Below, piece by piece: positions 46,128 to 57,744 of a DNA stretch of 64,000 nt. A program made the translations under genes and the position numbers. The stretch lies in NCBI GenBank assembly GCA_013368315.1, contig JAACJM010000245.1, forward strand, positions 1 through 64,000, written 5' to 3'. The DNA comes from Tetrapyrgos nigripes (Eukaryota; Basidiomycota; Agaricomycetes; Agaricales; Campanellaceae). The notes beneath the pieces were generated by a model that was given only the letters and a program-made list of their open reading frames with translations, did no database searches and was not told the DNA's origin. Within the stretch, counting starts at the first letter, position 1; every line of letters begins with the position of its first letter.

Positions 46128-46871
46128 CTACTTCGTGACATTGAAAACCCAACTCCTCCCCGTACCTGTACTCGACACCCCCAAGAAACGCGTATGTCCG
46201 GCCAAAAAATCAACCCTCCTGACCCCTCCCTGCCTTTCCCTATACGCCGCGTAGTCATCCCGTATCCTTCCATGCCTCCGCTCATACGCAGCATTCACAC
46301 GCTTGAGGTCAGAAGAAGACCTAATCGCTCGATACTCTTCAGGGGTGACGGGATTCCTCAACGTGTGGTATACCGCATTCAATACATCCGCCACCGTAAT
46401 AAATACCCTGTTTGAAGAAGGCGTTACGGTGACGGGCCAGGTAACGTGGGGAATGGATAGAGTCATCGATGATACCGGAGGCTCAATAGCTGATTCGGCC
46501 AGTGAACGCGTGGAGAGACGGGAACTGGAGAAGGTGATTGCATTAAGAGGAAGGCTGACGTCGAAATGGAGAGTGGGGTGGTTGGAGTAAGCTAGAAGGC
46601 TATGGATACGTGAGGTTCGACTGGAGTAGGTGGAAGTTGGGTGTGGACTATGATTTGAATACCCGGTGGTAGTATATCGAGGGAGATGATGATGATACTC
46701 TCCCGGAGAAGGCGTGCTCGTTGAGCTTGAGCTTGGATAAAAAGTGGGAGCAGAGGCAAATCGGACGTGTCTGCCTGGCATCGCCAAGGGTGGAGAGCTC
46801 GAGAACTTTGAAAGTTGGGAGGTAAGCGTGAGCTGGCTAGTAGAGGAGGGATATGGGGGGGTTAAATACAA
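46128..46871 (-). CDS. DUF6699-type protein
   Basis: A single 247-codon frame. The second Met (46781) starts MPGRHVRFASAPTFYPS, the basic VRFA-x-x-PxxYP opening common in this family, and is my preferred start over 46871. The C-terminal domain has PTLHFDVSLPLNAI, IPHVTWPVTVTPSSNRVFIT, VADVLNAVYHTLRNPVTPEE and GGVRRVDFLAGHTRFLGVSS, which matches my memory of the fungal DUF6699 domain in order. No function is established for the domain as far as I know; basidiomycete genomes carry many copies. The frame is complete and unspliced. Upstream sequence (TATTTAA on the minus strand near 46866) may be its promoter and is duplicated downstream of 47 kb. Confidence 0.75.
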   Translation of the reverse strand: MYLTPPYPSSTSQLTLTSQLSKFSSSPPLAMPGRHVRFASAPTFYPSSSSTSTPSPGEYHHHLPRYTTTGYSNHSPHPTSTYSSRTSRIHSLLAYSNHPTLHFDVSLPLNAITFSSSRLSTRSLAESAIEPPVSSMTLSIPHVTWPVTVTPSSNRVFITVADVLNAVYHTLRNPVTPEEYRAIRSSSDLKRVNAAYERRHGRIRDDYAAYRERQGGVRRVDFLAGHTRFLGVSSTGTGRSWVFNVTK

Positions 46872-47245
46872 ACAAGGCAGATCTATAGCATGACGTATAC
46901 GGAAAGGTAATGCCCCGCAAATTTCATATTCTTTTGGCGTGCAGATCCAAAATTACACATTCTTTGGCGCGCATTCCAGATTTGGGACACGCTCAGTACA
47001 CCTTTGAAATAGGGGGTGCAGTGGCGTATTTTAGCCAGATTTGATCTTGAAATGTTTTTGGCAGGTGGGAACGAGGAAACGTATATGTTGATTAGTGCCG
47101 TAGAATGTGGCTTACAAGCTTCCAGAACTACGCTGATCAGTGCTGTTGAATGTGGCTTGCAAGGTTTGAGAGTTCCAGTACTAATCTGTGCAGAATTCCT
47201 TCCCATCCGTCATAAATAAATATACTGCATGTACAATGTGGTTTA
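46851..47245. repeat. Duplicated DUF6699 upstream region, unit 1
   Basis: From GGGGTTAAATACAAACAAGG through AGCATGACGTATACGGAAAG to CCCATCCGTCATAAATAAAT. Unit 3 (49172-49550) matches it at high identity in the same orientation with small indels. Confidence 0.85.
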
Positions 47246-47434
47246 CAAGATTCGAGAATTCCAGAAGGATACGACGTGTACTTGGTATAGTCGAGGGAGA
47301 TGATGATGCTCTTTCGAAGACGTACTCGTTCTTGGGTAGAAAGTGGGAGCAGAGGCAAATCGAACGTGTTTGCCTCGCATCACTGAATTGGGAGCTCGAG
47401 AATTTGGGAGATGTTTGGAGTTGGGATTTGGCAA
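47243..47434 (-). pseudogene. DUF6699 gene fragment, N-terminus only
   Basis: This reads VMRGKHVRFASAPTFYPRTS and SKEHHHLPRLYQ, closely matching the start of the complete gene at 46128-46871. It ends after about 40 matching codons, then runs into unrelated sequence. It is followed upstream by the diverged upstream-region unit 2 (47455-47740), so a 5' gene piece and its promoter were copied together. Confidence 0.8.
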
Positions 47435-47454
47435 GTAGTTTGGGGGCTTAAAGA

Positions 47455-47740
47455 AACCTCTAGCGTAACGTATCCGGAAAGGTACTGGGCCGCTAATCTC
47501 ATATCATTTGGCGCGCATTCCAAATTCGGAACTCTACGAATAAAGTCGATTCCGCTGGGTACACCTTTGAAATAGGAGGCGCACAATGGTGTATTGCAAT
47601 TTTCAGTGATATTTTTCCCCTTGAGATGTTTTCGGTATATCGAGGACGACGGAAGGGTACGAACTCCCGCTGATGGGGATTTGTGTTGGCTGTGGCTGAC
47701 AAGCTTCGAGATTTCAGAACGCTGCGATCTGTACTTACAT
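47455..47740. repeat. Duplicated DUF6699 upstream region, unit 2 (diverged)
   Basis: CTAGCGTAACGTATCCGGAA, TTTGGCGCGCATTCCAAAT and GTACACCTTTGAAATAGGAG follow the same order as in units 1 and 3 but with more substitutions and gaps. Confidence 0.7.
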
Positions 47741-48390
47741 ATAAGGCTTTTATTGACCTTTCCGTGAGAGCTTAAGCTCTAAACTTGGCGATGTCTATCT
47801 GCTACTCATTGGGATGAATCAATCACGCAAATCAATCAACCTTCCGAGTCCTCAACAGCTGAGATCCCGACGTATGGTTCTTCCTGGGCCATCTGCTGTT
47901 CAGCACTATCTCTATCTCCCATTAATAGCTGACTTAATTAGTGGCGAGGAACATTCGCCATGTACGTTACCTTCCACGTTGTTTCCCTTCCATCCTGTCA
48001 TCGTGCACGTTCGTGTAATTTAGCCGTGATCATCAGACGGTACTTCTAAATAGGTACTTAGTCTCACTCTCGGGCACTGGCAGGCTAGGCCGCTCTCAGA
48101 TGTGTCCGAGTCTCAGTCTTTGATTTTCACTGCAACTACTAGTAATATTTTGAAATAGCGAGCGCCTCTAATGTCTGGAAATAATGCCGTTCAACAGCTT
48201 TGTCTTCAAAAGCGGCTCCACGTTCAATTTACTTTGTTTCGGCTTCTTGAGGTCACCAAAGGTAGTTCGTCGTTCTTCCAATGCAATGGTGGCACCGCCA
48301 ATCCACAGAACAACTTGGGTCGTTGTTGCCATTTCGAGGCAGATCTCGGCTAACGTTCAAGCTCACTTCGCTTCCGTTGGCCATGTCTTA

Positions 48391-49902
48391 TCAAACACTT
48401 TATAAACTTTGGCACCTTTTCATATACCCTTTTTAGGAAATGATTTCCCTTTTACAGCTATTTCACTATCTGTGCGGAAAGTCCAAAATTTTTTTTTCTC
48501 GATCACCTCAGTGCCTTTCGGCTTTCAGAGGACCGGCTAGATACATATAAAACCCCTGAGCAGTGTTGGGCTACTCCGATCGCTGCCCTAAACGATGTGG
48601 AGCCAACCAACTCTAGTGGAGCTCACTCCGTCGGGTGGTCCCGACACGGGTCCGACTCAATGGTCGGGCTGGATCGGGCTCTAGTAAGGCTCTTGACGTC
48701 GTCTGCGTCATCCTAAGATTTTTGAATGCACCGTCGACCGGAGTGAAGCGATGGCCGCCGCGCTTGTACTTCTTATACTTTGTGAGCTTGAGTCCAGTTA
48801 TATGTGGTGTTCAAAGTGTTAAAAAAAAAAATTCCGAGTTTTACCTTGCGAGTTTGAGGCTTTGCAATTTTTCGAGGGCTGCGATTTCCAACTTTACACT
48901 CTGTCACTCAGTCCCTACTTGCTTTAGAAACTGATGCTCAGAGGACATCAGATGGTAGTTAATAAACATCTAATTCAAATGTACATGGAGAAATATAACG
49001 AAAAGAAAACAAGGAAGAACCGAACTATAGTCACTGTTATTCATGATGACCCTCACAACTCTGTCAGTCTCTCCTCCCTTCCATCCTGGTAGAAATGCCC
49101 TACATCTTTCTATTTGGTCAGAGACTGTTGCTAGGCGAAGATGAAGTGAAGGGTATTGCCCCGCAAATTTGTATGGGGAGGTTAAATACAAGGCAGATCT
49201 CTAGCATGACGTATACGGAAAGGTATTGCCCCGCAAATTTCATATTCTTTTGGTGTGCAGATCCAAAATTGCACATTTTTTGGCGCGCATTCCAGATTTG
49301 GGACTCAGTACACCTTTGAAGCAGGGGGCGCACAGTGGCGTAGATTTGATCTTGAAATGTTTTTGGCAGGTGGGAACGAGGAAACGTATATGCTGATTAG
49401 TGCCGTAGAATGTGGCTTACAAGCTTCCAGAATTACGCTGATCAGTGCTGTTGAATGTGGCTTGCAAGCTTTGAGAGTTCCAGTACTAATCTGTGCAGAA
49501 TTCCTTCCCATCCGTCATAAATAAATATACTGCACGTACAATGTGGTTCACTGAATAGTTTTTCAGACTCCGCGGACACCTACCCAAAAAACTCCGAGAA
49601 ACACCAGCCTGCCTGCGGCAGCTCCTATAAGGCAGGGTGGTCACGAGCCTAGGAATGTGCCGGTCCACAGTTTCTGACACCCCTTGCTTTTCTCTCCTTT
49701 TTCCCTGTTTGTCTTGTTGTTTGTTCACTATTTATTCTTTACAAGCGCGGCGGCCATCGCTTCACTCCGGCTTCCTGGTACATAGCTGGGAAGGCGGCAG
49801 AGGAAGAAGGGCTAGGCAAACAACTGCAAATACTTTTCTTAAATGGAAAATCATTTCCCAAAAAGGGTATATGAAAAGGCGCCAAAGTTTATAAAGTGTT
49901 TG
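48391..49902. repeat. Inverted repeat pair with interrupted arms
   Basis: 48391-48455 and 49842-49902 are inverted copies (ACACTTTATAAACTTTGGC), and 48736-48768 is an inverted copy of 49740-49774 (GGAGTGAAGCGATGGCCGCC). The left arm is longer by about 220 bases between the two matching blocks. Duplication unit 3 lies in the loop. The left-arm insert starts with CAGTGTTGGGCTACTCCG near 48561, resembling a hAT end. Confidence 0.7.
49172..49550. repeat. Duplicated DUF6699 upstream region, unit 3
   Basis: Close copy of 46851-47245, including the shared tail GTAGAATGTGGCTTACAAGC and CTTCCCATCCGTCATAAATA. No DUF6699 coding sequence flanks it. Confidence 0.85.
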
Positions 49903-50057
49903 ATTTGCTCTCAATTTTTCCCCGCGTCGTGAAACATCTAGGTGCGAGATTAACATGAAGATGGTGTCCACGCAGCATATTCTTTCACTTCCCGCACTAT
50001 ATCCCGTCCGTTTTACCAAGGCTATCAGTTTTCCCCGTTCATGCCCAATTCCATGAT

Positions 50058-50650
50058 TAGGGCTCTCAACCGTCCCGTACATGTACGCATTATGGGTACC
50101 GTAAATACGGTCCGTACCCGTACCGTCGCCAAGGTCTGGGTTGGTTGAGACGGTACGGGTACGCTACGGTTATACCCGTGCCGTATATGGCCGGGGTGTC
50201 CTCCGAGATGCCCGGACACACATTTGCCCTCAAAACTGACCAAAAGTAGATAGTGCTATGGTACAATCGATATTGAATCGAGATTTGCTACTGATATCAG
50301 AATGATTCCTTGGTGAACTCCAAAAAATAGGTTGAAAATAGGTAAAATCTATTCATTCAGTACTCACCGCAACCATTTGATGCACATCGAAAATGATTCA
50401 GTGCACGAAGTAGTCGATTCAGGCTATGCCATCCGCTTGCCCAGCTTCCGACCGACAGTGGAGAGTTTAAAAGGGTCAAAAGTAGCTGTAGAGTAGCTGT
50501 AGAGCTCCTTCGAGCATTCCTCAGGCAACACGGTCGTAAAGACCGTATACGGACGGCGAACGGACGGTATACGCCCCGTATCTGTACCGTACACACAGTT
50601 TGCAAGAAGAAATACGGTACGGTTACGGGTAGTCCGTAAAAATACGACCG
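50058..50650. mobile_element. hAT-like subterminal repeat cluster, one end recognised
   Basis: Starts with TAGGGCTCTCAACCGTCCCG, resembling the TAGGG ends of the elements at 8219 and 41206. TACGG/CCGTA words crowd 50060-50220 and 50530-50650, with A/T-rich sequence between. I did not find a matching right end or target duplication. Confidence 0.5.
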
Positions 50651-50971
50651 CCGACATGTTGTAGAGTTTTCCTGGTGGCGGTAGACTATTTTCTCCAGTG
50701 TCTATAGTTACATCATAGGGTCAGTGTGGGGGCATGCGTAAAGCCTCTCCTGAAGAGAATACCTTAATCCACGGATGATATGGCTTGGGTACGATTCTCT
50801 TAATTTCTTCTTCCTCGGTTTCATTTTTAGTTTTGGGTACTTCTTTTTCTGTAGAAGTTTGTGCTGTTTTCCCACTAAGTATTTCCTTTTTTTCCTTGTC
50901 CTGCGTAGGCATGATGTAGAGAGTATAGGCCTCACATCCTTGATTGACTAGTGCCGCAAAAGGTGCAGCCC

Positions 50972-51730
50972 CTATAAGGCTGATTTGTGGTGCTTGCTGT
51001 TCGTATCTATTGATCTTTTATCTGCGTATTCAGTTCCTATTGTATCGTCCATATTCCTACTCCCTCTTTTAGGGTCTACGCCTTTCTCCCCTTTTTTGAG
51101 TGGGTATAATTCTGTATTTTTTGTGGCAAAGGAATCATCTATTGCGGACTCATGTAGTAGTAACGGGTCTTCTACACTAAGCGTAAGTTTTTGTGGTTCG
51201 TTCTCAGTTTCTTCTTCTATAGTCACAGTAGTTTTTGTTGTTGGCAGGTAATAGTTTTCAAGGAGTGATGCTTGTAATCTTACTCCTCCTTCAAAGGCGA
51301 AGGATAATCTCTTCCAATCTATTTGGGGATTAACTCGTCGTAGCCACTGGAAACCTAGTACTATCTGGGCCGCTGGGTGTAATTTGGTAATTAACATTTC
51401 TTCTTCATGAGTGGTTCCGTCTTCATAATGCAACTGTACTAACATGCTATGCGTAATTACTCCTGCTGAGGTATTTTCCCCGTTGAAGAGAGTTAAGGGT
51501 AAAGGTCGTAGTAATTTTAATTGCTTTTCCGGGTATTGTTTAGCTTGGGTATAGTCGATAAAGGATCTGGAAGCCCCGGAATCGATGAGTGCCGACAAAT
51601 GATTGTTTTCTATACTAAAGATCTTTGTCTGGATAATAAAAGCTTGGTCAGATCTTGAAGTAATAGTTACTGCTGGTCCTATATTATATAGTTGAGTATG
51701 TAATTTTTCTAATTCCTTTTCTGGTATCAC
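50972..51730 (-). pseudogene. Ty3 element 2 aspartic protease region
   Basis: The active site is ALIDSGASRSFIDY, the D-S-G motif of retroelement proteases, followed by the flap-side LVQLHYEDGTTHEEEML and IVLGFQWLRRVNPQIDW, the usual C-terminal part. The frame stays open for 252 codons, then ends; the pol linker continues in shifted frames to about 50726 (VPKPYHPWIKVF). Protease would cut Gag-Pol in particles. Isolated from RT, it is a relic. Confidence 0.8.
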
Positions 51731-51762
51731 TGTCGCCCGTAGGTGTATCAGTTTGGAAGGGT

Positions 51763-54700
51763 TCAGTCCATTCCTAATAACTCGTCCTGAGCCCCTTCCT
51801 CATTTCCCTGGTCTTCTTCTTCCTTATCTAATTCATGAATATTGCCATCCTCGTCATACCCATAATAAATTTCCATTTCCCCTTCCTCGACTATTACGCC
51901 TGCTCTTAGCGTTGCCTCTTCTGTTCGTACAGGGTCATTTTCAGGGGGACAATCTCTTCCAAAGTGTCCCGATGCCCCACAACAAATGCATAATCCATTC
52001 TTCATTCGTTTATCGTGTTCCTCTCGGGTTAGTTTAATAAAGGGTCGATTTTCAGGAGTTTGAGGTTGGGCTGCACGACCTGTTACTGGATTTTGGTTTT
52101 GGTTTGCACAGGATCGATTTCGATTTGTTTGTGTGGTTGGTCCTGGCCCAGCTTGGGTGTTCTGCTGAGTGGCACGAGGTCTCGCTGGAGGTGCTGCATT
52201 TGGTGCGTAGGTAGGATTAGCATAATTATTTGTCGCTAACCCTGCTTCGTTGAAGGCTTCCCGAGCTGCATCTAGGTCTAACAGTCGGTCCACTACTGCG
52301 TTAAAATCTTGAGGAATTCCTCCCACCAAGGTGAGGCGATTTCTCAAGTCTGCGTATCTGCAGTAATAATCGCCACCTCAGCGCTGGTTCGTTATATTGC
52401 GTAAGAAGAGAAGCATCCTCGAATTGTACCAAGAAGTCAGCAAATGTTTCATCTGCTTTTTGCAGTACCTTATCTAACGCTGCTTGGGAGTACAACTGTT
52501 CATCGTGGACTCCAAATAATCGTCCGAATGTTTCCACGAACACTTGCCAATTGTGTAGGGCTCCTAAGTAGATTCCTTCCATAAGCTCCCTCTCTACCAA
52601 ATTCTGATAGTATCTTGCTGCTGCTCCTGTAAGGTAGGAAGAAGCAAAAGTAACTCTTGAGTCCTCAGCTTCGTATAAGGTGGGCTTAGCAGTGAACATC
52701 CTTATACAATCACTAACAAAGGTCCTCCACAAAGCCCTATTACTTCCATCAAAAGGATCTGGCTTTCTAATTTCAAGCTTTGCTTCTCTTGCTAGGGCAT
52801 CTCTCCTTCGTCGTTCCTCTGCATCCCCTCTGTTTCCTCCTGCCTCTCCCTGGGGTCCTCTATTTCCATCTGGTCCTGGATTTCCATCTGGTCCTGGTGG
52901 ACCCCTACGCCCTCTATGCCCGCGTGGTCCTCTTTTCCCCCTGGATCCTTGAGGATCATCTGGACTAGGTGGCTGTCCACTTTGCGCAGTATGGTATGTT
53001 TTTCCTGAGGTCGATGTGTTGGATGGAGTAGGGGATCGAATTGGTGGTTGCGAGGGTGGAGGGGGTGTTGGTGGTCCACTTTGTTGTGATTGGGAGGTAT
53101 GATTCCTAGATGTCGAGGGCAATTCCTGGTCATGGTTAAATTCAGATATGTCCAGAAAAGCTGGTCACCGTTGCAAGGTTTTCAAGCCCAATTCGTGACC
53201 TACTACCGATATTTTCTCTGTTGTGGTTCTTGACTCCTGGGATTCTTGGTTTTCGTGGGTAGTCTGGTGTGGGGGAATATCTCGTGGTCCTGTGGAAAAA
53301 GGGGTATTAGTATTCCTTATGGGTTGCTTACCTTTATCTTTTGCCAGTATCCTAGGTGTACTTGGTGCATTTGAAGGTGGTGGTGTCTGTAAGGGTTTTT
53401 TGACTGCTTCCATTTCTGGTTCATTAGTTATTTCCATAATCACTGGTTTGTGTCTTCTATTTCTTCTTCGTCTATAACAGTTTCCACCCAGGCCATAGGT
53501 CTTTCCTCCCGTCCTTCTCGATTTCTCTTCCATATTTCACCAAAAGTCCTAGTGGTCCTCTGACCTTGAGGAATACCAGGTGTATATCTATATCCCGTGT
53601 TACAAACTTCTCCTGGTTGCAATTGGTTGGCCATAGGTGTGATTTCATAGGAGGGTACATGCTCTACTTCATTTCTGATTCGAACTGTAGGATTCATATT
53701 GGGCATACTATCCCGATTCAACTGAATCCTTGAAGTGGATTCCGGGTGTCTTTGTGCAGGTGGTATATATCATGGTACATCTGTAGTATTTTTCCATTTA
53801 ATATATTCCGATCCGGTGGCCTGACTGGTGGGGGTACTCCTAAGTACTGGGTTTACTGGTCTCGGGGTATGTATCCGACTTGTAGGTCTTGAATTTCTGG
53901 TGTTTGTTCTTGAAGCGCTTCGGGATGGTCCTGCGTCGACTAGAACATTCCGAAGTTCCCTCATCATCCTTCCTTCACTTACCTGTCTTCCCATTAGCTC
54001 AGTATAACGCTGAGCTCCTTCCCTGATTGCTTCACTAGTGCTGGCTGGGGCCAGATCTGATATATCAAGTGGTGAGGATCTGTGTGAGGATCGCAACTCT
54101 ATCTCACGAGTCTCCACCTCAGTAAGTGGTCGGTTCTCCTCTCCATTACTAGGATTTTGGGGTCCTGGTACACAGGGAATTAGATCTATAATAAGGGATC
54201 TGTACATTCTCTGAATAATTGCTCCAATGGCCCTGAGAATTGACTGCTTTGTAATAATACCTCTATGTATCCTGGTCGAGACCCTTCTGATGCTACCAAT
54301 CTTCAGACATATTGGATAGCTTCATCATTTCCCCATCCTGTGGTCCCCACTACTCCTATGTCCCTTGTGAATCTTCGACATCTCACAGCTAAGTCTTCAA
54401 GAATATCCATTGCCCGTCTAAACTGTGGTGGCGTCACATTTGAGTTGGCTGGGCTTGATCCGAGTGGCCTTGGAGGTTGGTGGAGTTGTCATTCTACCAC
54501 CGTTGTGGCAGAGCCATGGCTCCACATGCTAGGTGCTCTAAATGAAGTTCTTCCTGCTAATGAAGAACCTGTTGGGTGTGATTGTCTTGGAGATTGTCCA
54601 TTGGTCTGGGCACTGCCCATAATCGATTGATATTGCAGGGAATAAGGTCGTGGATCAATTGGTTGTGGCGTGGTAACATAGCGTGGTTGCGGTGTTTGAG

Positions 54701-55579
54701 TAATGGGCATACTTATTGGTATTTGTTGGTGTAAAGTCACTTGGATATTACCTGATTGTCCACTAATAGCTCTAGTCGGAAAAAGTGTCGTGAGTGGGGG
54801 TGTGTGTACTATTGAGTCTCTTTGAGCAGGTATGGGTGAATTATTGGAGGGTGTTCTTATCTCCTGTTCCTCGGGGGCTTCATGCATATCCCTATCCCTT
54901 AAGGATCCTTCTGGCGTTCTCTCCTCCTCTACGACTCGGAAGATTCTCCTTCAAGAGGTACTACTGTGGGGGGAATAACCTGATGAATTCTCTGCATTTC
55001 TCCTTGCACCCTAGGCTCCTGATAAGTGGACCTGTCCCCAGCATCTCCCTCTTCCTCCACTTGTCAGATTTCTTCCATTATCGTTGGAGGGATTCGCATA
55101 GGACCTCTCACACTAGAAGAGGTTGATCCCCATCCCCGTCTTGCCATACGTATTTGTGCATCCAAAGTCATTTGCTCAACATCTGGATGATTTTGTAACG
55201 CTATGTGTCGATTGATTGGATTGATGTGTGGTTCAGGTGGAGGTTGTACCCAGTGAGTCCTACGATTTCTCCCTATTGTGGGAAAACCCAATTCGCTCAG
55301 GGGTCTATGCGTTGATCTTTCCCCTTCGCTGTTTGAACTCAATGTTCTTGCTGGTGGTATCTGCGTGGCTCCAAGGGAGGTGGGGGTTGTTCCCAGGGCT
55401 CGGCCAGGTGTGCTCCAAGCTTGATATGGTTGATGCAGGTTACGCGTTGGGGTATTGGTCCACCCTTCTCCAGGTATATGGGTATGGAAGGGAGTTGGGG
55501 GAAGTCTGGCATTCTCTGGTTGTTGGTTTGGAGATTGGTCTGTTATAGTTTCAGTTTCAGTTTGAGTACGTGTCGCCAT
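51763..55579 (-). pseudogene. Ty3 element 2 Gag with collagen-like tract and zinc knuckle
   Basis: Decayed Gag in successive frames (55579-55064, 54887-54489, 54207-53770, 53721-53440, 53533-53165, 53122-52301, 52347-51763). The first two thirds are polar, Pro/Thr/Ser-rich. At about 52951-52826 a Gly-x-y tract (GPRGHRGRRGPPGPDGNPG and further) gives about 14 collagen-like triplets. The capsid-like part follows (FDGSNRALWRTFVSDCIRMF, ARYYQNLVEREL, FVETFGRLFGVHDE). A classic knuckle CICCGASGHFGRDC closes it. Gag would package element RNA; this copy cannot make one protein. Confidence 0.8.
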
Positions 55580-56023
55580 TGCTGGTAGATGGTAGTTAGT
55601 CTGCTATTATGTTAGGACGCGTACAAGGATTTGTATTATTAAAGTAGCTAATACAAATGATGTATGTACTTATGTCCAAGTAACTAGAGACTGTTATGCA
55701 GCTCAATGGGTATGTACGTGAATAGGAGTGACGTGTTAGTGAATAAGTGCGTGTGGCTGATAAGGGGGATTGTTGGAGTTGATTAATGGATGGGATAAAT
55801 AACTTAGTTGCAGTCAATACAGTTGACGGCAGGTGTCGAAAGGTCCAATTGCAGTTGAAGGGTTCAACGGCAGGCAGTTAAGTGATACTTACGTCAGGTG
55901 ATTGCAGTTAATAGAGTCAACGGCAGGTATGGGAGATAAGTAGATAGATTCAATATAGTTGTATTCCATTGTATGTAGGGTTACACAAAATAGCAGACTG
56001 GGGACATTCGAGTCTCCAGCCAG

Positions 56024-56031
56024 CTTTTATA
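56024..56031 (-). promoter_or_regulatory. TATA box of the probable LTR of Ty3 element 2
   Basis: TATAAAAG on the minus strand, about 450 bases upstream of the Gag start at 55579. Between them, TCAACGGCAGGT-like words recur three times (55820-55930). LTR ends were not resolved. Confidence 0.45.
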
Positions 56032-56170
56032 CATGAAGAAATATATAGTAGGGCATCTAGACCACTCTGATACTGCCTCAACACAGCCTTATGACTCACT
56101 CTGACTCCCTCCTCGTCTCCGAATATCCTTCATGTTGATAAGTACCTTCTCATCATTACCCCATCACATG

Positions 56171-56430
56171 TGTATACTTGTTCTAATCTACATACGGGCT
56201 CGTGAGACCATAAGTGCTTCTTTAAATCCGCTCCTTATAGCTTTTCATAGTATTGTCCATTCATTTTCAGGTCCCAAAGGCATCTTGATGCTTTGATTGC
56301 TGTATACTTGTTCTAATCTACATACAGGCTCGTGAGACCGTAAGTGCTTCTTTAAATCCGCTCCTTATAGCCTTTTATAGTATTGTCCATTCATTTTCAG
56401 GTCCTGAAGGCATCTTGATGCTTTGATTGC
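56171..56430. repeat. 130-bp tandem duplication
   Basis: Two head-to-tail units, each starting TGTATACTTGTTCTAATC and ending ATGCTTTGATTGC (56171-56300 and 56301-56430), with about six differences. Confidence 0.95.
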
Positions 56431-56789
56431 AGTTGTCCTGACCACATCGAGTCACTTTCAGTTTCGTACCAGGCTGTGTTACCCCTTAAGGCTGTCTCTT
56501 GTCTTCAGGGTCACCTGTTCCTTCTTTCAACGCGCGTCGTGTTATTGGTAACATCATAACAGGTACGAGTCAACATCATTGTAACGGATGGGAGAAATCA
56601 AGATGTAATTGACATAGCCACCTCCAGAAATGCAGTGTAAACAACTCAGCCTCATTCTTCAGCCTCATAATTTCACTTCTGTACCTGGCTTGAAGACAGA
56701 AGATGCAGCAGAGCAGATGGGCACCAACAGTTGTGCAGTAATTTCCTGCTAATGTTGGCATATGTGACACTTATTATCTGTTCTTCAGC

Positions 56790-56850
56790 TCGACGAAGTT
56801 GCTCAAGGACTGGCCTATCTGCATTCACATAAATTTAAAATTGTTAAGAC
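56790..56850 (+). pseudogene. Protein kinase fragment (helix before the catalytic loop)
   Basis: The stretch reads LDEVAQGLAYLHSHKFKIV, the typical alpha-E helix that ends just before the HxD catalytic loop of TKL-like kinases. No HxD, DFG or other kinase motif follows in any frame. A broken gene piece. Confidence 0.5.
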
Positions 56851-57744
56851 TCCTCGTCGTAAGGACCACCTCCTGAAGATTTTTCCTGCTGCAAGGATCA
56901 ACCAGTCGACCAATGGGGTGGGCCCCTTACTTGGTTTTTACCACCTCTAAACCTTGAGCCTATAGTTCTCATAATCCAAGTGGATGGGATGATGAGGGAG
57001 ATAAAGATGATCCTGTTCCTCCACCCGAATCACCTCTATCCAAACATGACGAGGGCACTAGCACTAACGCCTTTGTCATTACGAGGCCCTTTAGGCCGAG
57101 TTAACTTATGTCAACCCCCCAATTGAGTACCAAAGGTTCTCACAGGTTCTAACTTTTACATGCCACCTCAGCGCTCCGAAGTGCCCGAACACTGCCATTT
57201 CAACTGATGCTCAATACAATGTAAGTACATCATTCTAGCAGTGCATTTCACACGCCAGTCCCCGACTCTGTTTGAAGCAGTGTCTTGTTTCCCTTTCATT
57301 TTCTCTCTTGTCTACATATCTATCATGATCAATCAAAGATAAATGGAAAGGTATGGACACTCTTTTCATTTCAACTCCTTATCATTGGAATTGATACCCA
57401 CTTGTGTTACATTTTGATATTCTTCATATATGTCAAGAGAATTGGCCAAGGTATTCAAATTTGTTTCAATACCTTTCATTTGTGGGACAAACTCAGGCCA
57501 TCAATCTCTTTCCTCCCAAAACTGTGGTCAATACAAATCAATCTGGTCAAAATTTACGTTTTTTGAGGATTCTTGTTCACATCCAGAGTCTGAATCAACT
57601 TCTGGATGGTCAAAAATAATGTCAACAATGGTGCCAAACAAACTGGCCAAATTTTTTTAAACCACAGTTACACGATCTTCATCCCCAAACGTAGAAACAC
57701 AACTTTCGGGCCTATAGAATAAAAACAGTTGAGCCAGATCCTTG

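Larger units (their letters stand above)
50725..56100 (-). mobile_element. Second Ty3/Gypsy element, truncated before RT
   Basis: On the minus strand: probable 5' LTR with a TATA box near 56024, Gag from 55579, zinc knuckle, aspartic protease, then the pol start, which ends abruptly after YHPWIKVF and RMPPH at about 50726. That motif normally leads into RT, which is absent. At least six frame changes break the Gag part. The adjoining sequence on the low side is a hAT-like repeat cluster, which may mark the deletion or insertion point. Confidence 0.8.

Noticed and set aside
48561..48735. Complete hAT element starting CAGTGTTGGG
   Set aside because: Only one end resembles a hAT terminus; no inverted partner or 8-bp duplication was found.
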